Shown in pieces: positions 56,038 to 64,000 of a stretch of 64,000 bases of DNA. Each line of letters begins with the position of its first letter. Within the stretch, counting starts at the first letter, position 1. Both the position numbers and the translations under genes were made by a program. The DNA is taken from positions 1 to 64,000 of the forward strand of contig CAOLHI010002136.1 of NCBI GenBank assembly GCA_948474755.1, read 5' to 3'. This DNA is from Ctenosaura bakeri. Taxonomy: Eukaryota; Chordata; Lepidosauria; Squamata; Iguanidae. The notes under the pieces are model-generated. The model was not told where the DNA came from and did not search any database. It worked only from the letters and a program-made list of their open reading frames with translations.

Positions 56038-56144
56038 AGTACCATGTTGTAAATGAAGAGTTACTTTACACATGTATGCATATATCTCATGTTGTTAATA
56101 AAAGAATTATGACCTGACAGGCATTATTTTCAGTATGAACCTTG

Positions 56145-57629
56145 TATGTTTCTCTTCTCATCCAGAACCAGCTCTAATCTTTTAAACATGCTTCTCCTAT
56201 TTTCACTTCTTCAACAATCTCCACCTGTTTTTCCTTTTCTCTTCAGAATTTCTCCTGCCTCCTCTCCTTTGGACTATGGAAAATGGTGCCATTGCAGCCA
56301 TGTCTCTTTTTGCTCAATGTAATTGGAAATGGGATTGCTGCACTCTTCCAGTTGTGGCATTTGTGGATTTTGCAGATGTGTGAGATAGAAATGCTCTCCT
56401 GCTATTATACAAGTGTTAAAAATATTTGCTTCATGTTTGCTTCTCTCTCTCTCCCGACCTATTTAAGTCATAGGTGGAAAAAGTCTTCCCCAGAGACACA
56501 CCCTACCTATGGACTGAACTTCTCACCTCCACTAGATGACAGTATTTAGCTAAATATGGTACTGGCTGCTGGCATTGAAGCCACTTTTCTTCAGTTCCTT
56601 GAATATATAGTCTCCAGGCTTTCTGCTGCTGCCTTTCCATTTTGTTAAAGAGAAGCAGCTGTCCAGATAGATGCCAGAATTATTAAGACAAACTAGCTGA
56701 AAAATCTAAAAGTTTATTTTCCATATTTTGTGTCATCAAGAAAAAAGGGGGAGACAAACAGCTACACTTTTTTTGGGGGGGGGATTCAAATATTTAGCTA
56801 ATGCAGGATTTCTCACTGCTGGGAAAAAGTAGCCAGCAAAATGTACACAAACTTTGCTGCCAAAGTCTCTGGGCCAGAGCCATCAAGGAAAAGATGGCAA
56901 CAATGCCCAAAATCAAGATGCTAGAGTAGAGAGGAACCATCTGATTAATGGATCTTCTGTCAATGTTGACTTACCAAGTTCCCATTGATTCAGTTGGGAC
57001 TTCAAATTGAATTTAGAATCAGCTGCTTTTCTGTTCCTTCCATGTAGTGCTTGAGTAAGGGTGGTATGGACATTATCCTACTTCTTTTCAGCTGCATCAA
57101 AATCAGTGGAGTTGAACCTATGGGCATGAGCCAAAGCTGGCCCTCTGCTTGATTTCTTCCAGTTGTAGTTGTATTTTAGACAGACTGAACCCTGATCTCT
57201 ACCCATCTTTCTAAAAACCTCAGTTCCTCCTCTTCCTGTACCTCCATTCATATCTCAGACTGGTAGTACTTTACTTGTCTTGACGGAAGGAGGGGGAGGG
57301 GGCCATGAGAATGTTCACTGTGCAGTTCCTTATTACAGGTAAAGGACTTATGCACCTCTCGCCATCTCTCCTGTCTCCTACCACTCTAATCCTTCCTTTT
57401 CCCTTGCACCAGAGAGAGTGTAATGCCCTGAGTTCATGTTTGCTTCTCTCTCTCTGCACATAACTACAACTACCTCACTATTTCTGCTTGAATTTTTATC
57501 CGTAACATTAATGTAAAGATGGCTCATATTTATGTCTGTCTTTCAGACTTTTGTAGTTTTAGAGTGAGACATGCAAGGAATGTATATCTTTTCTGTTTCT
57601 GCTACATCAGCTCCGTAGTCTGCTCCAAC
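56145..57629. other. no gene seen
   Basis: The plus-strand frame 56283-56549 (88 codons) and others show no domain. No named repeat was found. Confidence 0.45.
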
Positions 57630-57800
57630 TTAAGGTGGCCTTATCCTATATTTTCTTGGCAAGATTTGTTCAGAGGGAGTTTGCCTTTGCCTTCCTCTGA
57701 GGCAGAGGGATTGTGACTTTAGCAAGTTCCCTCAGTGGGTTTCCATGGCCAAGTGGGGATTCCAGTGATGATCTGCAGGGTCTTAGGTCCAACCCTGTAC
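57630..57800 (-). mobile_element. Sauria-type SINE, tail and head damaged
   Basis: Reverse complement of the body: TTCTTGGCAAGATTTGTTCA, GAGGGAGTTTGCCTTTGCCT, TTCCTCTGAGGCAGAG, CAGTGGGTTTCCATGGCCAA. The ends are diverged. Confidence 0.87.
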
Positions 57801-58010
57801 CAACACAGCACTCTGCTTCTCTCTTTTCAATTAAGTGTTTTCTAAAACATCCATGAAGCACAGTACAAACATTCAGTAATTACCTAATTACACTTATACA
57901 AAATTTAACCAAGGTGAAACAATTCCTTTGCATCTTGTTTATCTCATTGGTCAAGGTCCTGAATCATTAGATGGAACCATGGTAACAGAGTTCCATCATT
58001 GTAAGTAAGT

Positions 58011-58462
58011 TTGGTGATGTCACCTCTCAAAAACCTACCTTTTGAGTCAGGCAACACCCTGACCAAAGTGCTTAAGACATCTTCAGAGGAAGAAGAAGGA
58101 GAAACAGAAGTAGAACCAGTCATGTGGACCTTAGAGAAATTTGCCAAAGCATTTCAAACTGTAAAGACACTAAAGGGCAAAATTATGGAATATAATCCTT
58201 GGAGGGAATATAGTATTAAAGTCACCAATACAGTCATTGAAGGATTACAACTTCTGCAGCAACACTTGGATGAGTTAAAAAGACCAAATTTCCCATTACC
58301 AGGATTCAGGGGAAAAAAATATCTTCAGTAGATCCCCAACCATCAACATCAATATTGTCTGCTCCTGAGATCCAACCAATGACAATATCTTAGATTGCTT
58401 TCTGATAATCCTCCTTTTGATGACGATGTGCCTTCTGACATATTTTTAGAAAGTCAATACTA
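58011..58462 (+). pseudogene. coding-like remnant, possible Tigger/pogo transposase tail
   Basis: A 106-codon frame (58011-58331) with an acidic stretch (SSEEEEGETEVE, residues about 24-35) and then an amphipathic segment (WTLEKFAKAFQTVKTLKGKI and NPWREYSIKVTNTVIEGLQL). In another frame, after a frameshift at the A-run near 58314, coding-like sequence continues: PSTSILSAPEIQ, then FDDDVPSDIFLESQY and a stop at 58460. The layout resembles the C-terminus of Tigger-type pogo transposases, which end in an acidic block and a helical segment. The similarity is weak. The frame could be a host pseudogene instead. Confidence 0.35.
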
Positions 58463-58799
58463 GCCCAACACTATGGCATTCAGATGCTAATGTTAGGTTA
58501 CTATTGACCTTCTGTGTACAAAAACATTTTGTTTTTGGACCACCCATTGTTTTAATTTTTGTTTTTCACAGTTGTGCACTGGCTTTGGACTAAAAGTAAT
58601 GGCTACAAAACTTTCTTTGTCTTAATTGCTTAAGTTTTGTCAAGTTCTGTCAAGTTTCAGAGCCTCCTCTCCACAAGCTGCATACTTATCTCAATACCGC
58701 CATCATTCATCTCACTGAAAAAAACCCCCAGCATTTGTATTATCTGTGTTTTTTGCTATCCACACTAAGGTCTGGAATGTACCCTCCATGGCTACTGTA

Positions 58800-58928
58800 T
58801 AAAATATCACCACTTTTCCCATTCCCATGTTGTAAGCTGCCTCAGAATTTCCAAAGTATATAACTATAGTAAGCAAGCAAATACATACATACATACATAC
58901 ATACATACATACATACATACATACATAA
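58800..58928 (+). repeat. LINE-type 3' end with (ATAC)n microsatellite
   Basis: GTAAGCTGCCTCAGAATTTCC then AAAGTATATAACTATAGTAAG resembles an L2-type 3' end. The (ATAC)n tract (58881-58927, about 11 units) follows directly, as is usual for these tails. Confidence 0.7.
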
Positions 58929-60989
58929 ATCTAATTGACATGTATTCAGGTGTGAGAAAGATGGCCTATTGATACTTTTTAAAAATAACTCAACCACAGT
59001 GTTTTAGAATTTCCAAGAAAGTGGCAATCTATCTGCACCTTACCTTTTCCACATTTTCCAGATGTGATGTAAAAACAAAATAAAATGTATGTTTTATGGT
59101 TCATATAGGGTTAAAGTACATTGCACGTCTTGCTTTATTGATTCAACTGTTAAATATGTGCATGGTCATATGTTTAAAATAAATGCAAGGTGGAAGCCCT
59201 TAGAACTTAGACCACAGTATTAACTCTTAAGACAAGTTTTGTGGTGCTGTTAATTTTGACATGTGTTGATCATCTACCAGAAGACAAAGAGGATGGAATC
59301 AGCTTTCCCCTCCCATCACATAACCTTGATTATTCTTCCTGTTTATATGGTGGTGGTATTGAGGTACCACCTGCATGTTGATGTCGAATGTGTCCTGGAT
59401 GCACCAGGTCTATGGCACAGGTTCAGACAGTTTTTCACACACTAGCTTAGGCTCTTTAAATGAGGTCTTCAATTTTACTGTGAAGTATCTGTACATCTGT
59501 GTGAATTATATGGTGCAGAAATGTATCTCATGCTTTACTTTTAAAGTTTGTGAGGCATGAAATCAGCTGAAATTCTGAATTGCAGTTTTGATGATGTGTT
59601 CCAGCTGTTGCATTGTCAAACTAAAACTGAACCGCCAATAGTTGAAAAGATTAATGAAGCAATTGAGGTAGGTGTCTCTGTGGATTTCCTAGAGCTATTC
59701 ATGCAAACAGATAAGGAATGAAAGATATTTCAGAGAGGGGAGGTGTCACGCAAAAAAGAGTGTTATCTTTCACTATGATGTGCAGACTTCCTAAGGATGG
59801 CAGACATGTTGAGCAGTTGCATAAGATTTCTAGACCGTGGCTGCACCTGGACTCCTTTTGTCATACGTGCTATCAAACCCATATTTCCAAAAGACTGGAG
59901 AAAATGAGCTTTACTGTCATCTCAGAAGTAGTTGCCAATGAGTTTGCTAGACGTTCTTAAGTAAAGCTGCCTTATTGCACTGATTATGATATAGTTCCAC
60001 TGTGGAACCCTAAAATATATTTATTAGATTCAAATAGCTTGAATCCAGGTATTCTAGTTTAACTAGAGATAATAAAAACAGTAGAAAAGCTTTAATGCAA
60101 AATTCACTTTCTTGGGACTGATGCGAAGTCTCTGTGTGGGGTTTCATGTAATTTAAATGAGGATTATCTGATGCAAAAATGACTACCAAAAACTGCCCTC
60201 TCTGCTTGTCCATTTAAAATATTCTACTCTTGGAATTAAGTAAACCATCATATTCTAATCATGAACAAAAATAAACAGATATCCTATAGCCATTTGCATT
60301 TATTAAAGAACCAGCAGGAAAATGTAAAGTTTGTTGGTTTTTAGCATAGTTTCTCATTTAATCCATAAATAATTGAATTAAAAACTTAATTCTGGAATTA
60401 AGTTAATGTCCAAAAGCCAGCTGAAATCAACTCAATAAATTAAAAAAATTTAATTAAGTTAACCATCTTTGTTAGAAAATTTCTAACTTAATTGATTGCT
60501 TAATTTATTTTAATTAGTTTGATTCAATCACTGGGCTTAACTGGGTTGTAGAAGGGGACAGATGACGTTAGAAATTAAATTACCACATATAGCTGGACTA
60601 CCTTTGTCATCATATCCGATAGGGTTTTTTTAAAAGCCGCAAGAGCCAAGATTCTGGAACATGTGGAATCTACCTCATTGGGAGAATTAGTTTTAAAATC
60701 AGAAGAACAATCTGTGCACATATAGCTCTGTCCTTCAAGAGAGAGAAATTACTAGAGGTTTCAGGAGGGACAGCTGGGAAGCTGCAGCTTCTCCCTAGAA
60801 TCTGCTATCTGAATTGTCTCACTTGATCTAATGGTAGGGATGGCCCAACTGGCCAACTCTAGTGGCGATTATTGGAGTTTCTATATGTCACACCTGGAGC
60901 CCCATTTTTTAATTTCAAAAATAAATTAAAAGCCATAAAATAGTTAAACAGTATTTTAGATATGCTTCTAAATCAAAAGGCAAGGCTGA
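58929..60989. other. no gene seen
   Basis: The plus-strand frame 59718-59960 (80 codons) and neighbours show no domain. Around 60370-60540 the sequence is rich in AATTAA words with partial dyad symmetry. Confidence 0.45.
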
Positions 60990-61094
60990 AAATAACATTT
61001 AAATATTGCAATGATAGCCACTTTTGGTTGTATGCCAAGAGAAAAGCTGGGTATAAATTGAATGAATGAATGAATGAATGAATGAATGAATGAA
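60990..61094 (+). repeat. LINE-type 3' end with (AATG)n microsatellite
   Basis: GTATGCCAAGAGAAAAGCTG then GGTATAAATTGAATGAATG is the L2-type 3' end. The tract 61057-61094 is (AATG)n. Confidence 0.7.
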
Positions 61095-61194
61095 CAAGCA
61101 AACAAGCACTACTGCCTCCAAGAAAATTGGTATAAATCACTGAGAGGAATGAAGGCTTTTGACTACTGCTTACTTGTACAAACCTCCATTTAGA

Positions 61195-61320
61195 GGGTGG
61201 CAACCCCCCTTTGTTATAAACAGTGGCTAGATGACCTCTTTCAGGGACATGTTAGCTGCAGATTTCTGCTCTGGACTAGATGTCCAAGTCCCTTCTAGCT
61301 CTGCTGTACTACCTCCCTCT
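61195..61320 (+). mobile_element. CR1/L3-type 3' untranslated fragment
   Basis: The phrases CAGTGGCTAGATGACCTCTT, TCAGGGACATGTTAGCTGCA and CTGGACTAGATGTCCAAGTC then CCTTCTAGCTCTG follow the order of the reptile CR1/L3 3' UTR (CTGGATGACCATCTGTCAGGG ... GGACTAGATGACC). Confidence 0.65.
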
Positions 61321-61579
61321 TTATTCATGGTCCATTGATCTGAGTAAGGAAGGAATGAACAAATATGCCCCACATATGTTTCTGGACTAGTTTCCCACAT
61401 TGCTTCTCATTGGATATGATGGCTAGGACTGATGAGAGCTGCAGTCCTAAAACATCTGGAGGGCTCAAAGTTTCTCATCCCATAACTAGGCATAACCTGC
61501 TTTGAGTGAAGCTCAAAAAGAAACAGGGAAACTTACGTAAGATGCATACACCAGGAGTCCAAAAATGATGAGGTACTAA

Positions 61580-61625
61580 TTTCATAGAACCATAGAATGC
61601 AAGAGTCAGGAAACCAGCCCCCTTG
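61580..61625 (-). mobile_element. CR1-type 3' terminal fragment
   Basis: TTTCATAGAACCATAGAATGC is the reverse complement of the CR1 end with its ATTCTATGA-type repeats. Confidence 0.6.
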
Positions 61626-61809
61626 CTCCATGCTGTCTTGTTTTATACAAGCATATGCTCTGCCTGGGTATGGAGTGGCCATCTCATTTTACGCATGCTG
61701 ACCTCACAGTGGCTGTGTATAGGCAAGCACACTGGCCAAAAGGTTGTGTGGTGCTGGGATGCCTGTGTGAACAGTCTGGCTGAAAGCCTGCTTGCTGACT
61801 CTGCATAAG

Positions 61810-61925
61810 GTGATGATTTTTAATTGTCTTTAAAATTGCATTGTTAGATTTTAGTTGATTCTTTTGGTGAGCTGCCTTGGGTCCCACTCCAAGAGAAAGG
61901 CAGCATATAAACAAAATAAATAAAA
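61810..61925 (+). mobile_element. L2-type LINE 3' end
   Basis: TTTTAGTTGATTCTTTTGGT, GAGCTGCCTTGGGTCCCACT and GAAAGGCAGCATATAAACAA then AATAAATAAA form a typical L2/CR1-like 3' terminus. Confidence 0.75.
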
Positions 61926-62395
61926 AACTCAAATAAATGAAACTATTTCTGCAAAAAGAAAAACTGTCAGCCCCAACACCACCTTTAATGAATGCCTTGG
62001 AAGGAATGGAATGGAATGTAACAATATTACCCCCCTGCCCCTATTCTTCCTCTCTTCTGAATGAATAATTCACACTCTGCAGATCTGGGTTTCTCATTAT
62101 TAACTGATTTAATTGGACCAGTGCTGTACTGCCATTTCCTTCTATCTAGAAAACAACAACAAAACAAATTTAAACACAGAGTAAGCCAAACAGGTATTAT
62201 TATTTTTTCATTCAACAGAAAGGCTTGCCTACAGGGCAACACAGAAATTGTAGAGTTAGTAATAAAGGGAGATAGATCAATTTGTGCTGCCTCTCCTGTC
62301 TGTGTCTCTGTTTCTTTCTTTCTTTTGGAAAGACATGACACAGACCTGTGGTTCTTAACCTGGGGTCTTGTGGCCCCTGGGGGTCTGCTGAGCCC

Positions 62396-62545
62396 TTACT
62401 ATGACTCTGGAGACCAGGGTTTGAATCCCCACTGGGCCATGGAAACCCACTGGACCTCAGGCAAGTCACATTGTCTCAGTCTCAGAGAAAGGCAAAGGCA
62501 ACAGATCTTGCCAAGAAAACCCCCATGATAAAGGATTGCCAGAGA
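62396..62545 (+). mobile_element. Sauria-type SINE, head missing
   Basis: Starts ACTATGACTCTGGAGACCAG with the B-box GGTTTGAATCCC, then CATGGAAACCCACTGG, CTCAGAGAAAGGCAAAGGC and CTTGCCAAGAAAACCCCCAT. The tail is missing after GATAAAG. Confidence 0.88.
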
Positions 62546-62606
62546 TCAGTTTTCAAAGGGGAGAGAAATGACTGCTAGAAAGAACCTCCCCCTGTCAGTG
62601 GCACCT

Positions 62607-62880
62607 TGTTGTTGTGTGCTTTCACGTCACTTCAGAATTATGGCAGCCCTAAGGTGACTCTACCACAGGGGCCTCTCCCTAAACTGCAAACCCCAGGATT
62701 CCATGGGATATTGAAAGTGGAATAATAGCACTATAACAGGCTGGTGCAGAAATGGCCAGAGTTGCTTCCCCCCCCACAAGATTTGTTCAGATGCGGTTTG
62801 CCTTTGCCTTCCTCTGAGGCTGAGACAATGTTACTTCTCCAGTGTCTGAGCAGGGATTTGAATTCTTGTCTCCAGAAGCC
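62607..62880 (-). mobile_element. Sauria-type SINE interrupted by half a MITE
   Basis: Tail TTGTTGTTGTGTGCTTTCAC at the left, body to ACTCTACCACAGGG, then the MITE half (62669-62757). It resumes with ACAAGATTTGTTCAGATGCG, GTTTGCCTTTGCCTTCCTCT and GAGGCTGAGACAATG, ending near CTTGTCTCCAGAAG. Confidence 0.88.
62669..62757. mobile_element. right half of palindromic MITE
   Basis: CTCCCTAAACTGCAAACCCC through GGAATAATAGCACTATAACA to GCAGAAATGGCC. The left half is missing. Confidence 0.85.
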
Positions 62881-64000
62881 TCAAATAAATAAATAAATGT
62901 CTGAACATTTAAATAAATATTTGAATATTTAAATCTAGATTTAATATATTTAAATCTTGGCTAAGTCTTGGGGTTCCCTGGCAACATTATATTTACAGGG
63001 AGTCCTTGATAAAGAAAAAGTTAAGAACCAGTGGCATAGATAAATGGCCTTTCTTTTTTCTTCCTATAGTCCAAAGTATGGAGATGGCTGAAAGGCTTTT
63101 CATAGAGCTAAAAGGATTCTGAAGGGGGCCTTCATCCTAACAGTGTACAGTATTGTAAACTCATCCCTCTTTTACTATTGGCATCCAGGCCTTTGTGTTG
63201 CTTCAAAACTTGCTGACTCTGTTTTCTTTGAAGTAATAGTGTAACAAAAGAGATACATGTGTACATCACAAAAAGCAAAGCTCATTTCAAATCATTTTCA
63301 GGGTTCTTAGAAACTGTTGTCTGTGTACGCAGCACTATGAATAGAATCTTCGTCCTGCTTTGCTTAGCTGTCTGCTAGATCCTTTGGAACTTGCATGGCA
63401 ATGATCCACACTTTTGAATCCAGCAGAGCACAGAGAAATGTGTTAAGAAAAAAATCATTAATAAACATTATTAAAATTGATACTGTGGGTAGATTAAGTA
63501 TGTATAAACACCTGGTCATAGTTTGGAAGGTACTGTTAGACCTGAAGAACCAGTACACCCCAGCTACTGATTAAGTTGCATTGATCAGACTATACCATAG
63601 TGGTCTTTGGGGTTCAGTCTAAATTCCTCAGAGAACAAGGGAATTCCTACTAATCCAGCCTTCTAAAATAAATAAAAATTCTGATTAATGACATTCTCAC
63701 ACTGGTTTCCTAATCTTGTTTGCCTATTCAACAAATCTTATTGCAGAAGCCATGAAAACATTGCAATTGCATCCTATTGAACAGGCCTATGCCTGTTACT
63801 ATTACAGTGGGCCCTGATCAGTCAGTCAGTCTAATAGTATATAGATTAAGGACTATTTAGACTACTAGACACTGAGAGCAATAGAAACATTCCCAGTGCT
63901 TTTGTTACATGTTTATTGTGTTACATGTTCATTCCACCACTTTGGAAACTCTAAAATTCACTCCAAGATGTCACCCAGTATTTCCTCTTCTGGAGTGATC
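62881..64000. other. no gene seen; short AT-rich simple sequence
   Basis: (AAAT)n at about 62884-62899 and repeated TTTAAAT words to 62955 look like simple sequence. No coding region is supported in the last kilobase. A stretch near 63760-63800 may belong to an old reptile repeat that I cannot name. Confidence 0.45.

Larger units (their letters stand above)
53975..56144 (+). mobile_element. mariner transposon split by a solo LTR
   Basis: Left terminal CAAGGGTTGTACTGAAAGTA and right terminal (other strand) CAAGGTTCATACTGAAAATA form imperfect inverted repeats. The right end is followed by TA, and the left is preceded by TT. Subtracting the 899-bp LTR leaves about 1.27 kb, the normal size of a full mariner. 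The transposase gene inside is decayed. Confidence 0.88.

Noticed and set aside
58712..58918. Minus-strand frame with MYVC repeats
   Set aside because: It is the (ATAC)n microsatellite read in one frame.
61395..61475. Possible conserved noncoding element (CTGCAGTCCTAAAACATCTGG)
   Set aside because: The phrase resembles a widespread reptile interspersed repeat (GGACTACAACTCCCATCAG type), so conservation would be trivial.

Overview
This window looks like about 64 kb of intergenic or deep intronic DNA from a squamate reptile (lizard or snake). I found no host gene, rRNA or functional tRNA that I can support. The organism call rests on the repeat mix: a BovB (RTE) LINE, about a dozen Sauria-type tRNA-headed SINEs carrying the BovB-like tail (TTGAAGGCACACAACAAC), L2-clade LINEs with the YADDT-type reverse transcriptase motif, CR1 and L1 LINEs, and hAT, mariner, pogo-like and PIF/Harbinger-like DNA transposons. 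Almost every long reading frame belongs to a mobile element or is a chance frame.

Layout. 1-5.2 kb: internally deleted BovB, a foldback MITE, a SINE and an L2 copy. 5.2-11.4 kb: an LTR retroelement with two LTRs (about 14 differences by eye over 510 aligned bases), a long leader with a repeated GGGTAGGAATCCC motif, a broken gag and a weak protease-like remnant, but no recognisable reverse transcriptase or integrase. 11.7-12.6 kb: a related solo LTR with a 4-bp duplication, inserted in the head of a SINE that also carries a MITE fragment. 14.8-15.3 kb: a pogo-like MITE. 17.8-19.7 kb: an L2 interrupted by a GC-rich MITE and followed by an AT-rich insertion with a 9-bp duplication. 21.5-22.4 kb: truncated hAT copy. 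23-31 kb: SINEs, MITEs and a 1.03-kb TIR element. 31.2-35.4 kb: a 4.2-kb minus-strand L1 with a 16-bp target-site duplication. 36-38.4 kb: two minus-strand L2 copies. 39.0 kb: a near-perfect 27-bp hairpin. 42-46 kb: GC-rich MITEs and a degraded L1-like element. 50.2-52.2 kb: a second hAT copy with both ends. 52.4-53.8 kb: CR1 pieces between MITEs. 54.0-56.1 kb: a mariner split by a third member of the LTR family. 58.0-58.5 kb: a coding-like remnant with an acidic segment, possibly the tail of a Tigger/pogo transposase.

The main organising signal is a group of at least 15 elements sharing terminal repeats close to GGCCATTTCCGCA (or GGCCCTTTTCGCA). Several are flanked by 3-bp duplications (TAA, TTA/TAA, ATA). 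They comprise a short palindromic family (about 150-235 bp), a GC-rich family (about 420-490 bp) and one 1,032-bp element, and they are best explained as non-autonomous PIF/Harbinger-like transposons. Insertion order can be read from nesting: MITEs inside SINEs, L2 and an L1-like element, one solo LTR inside a SINE and another inside a mariner. All coordinates and alignments were made by eye.
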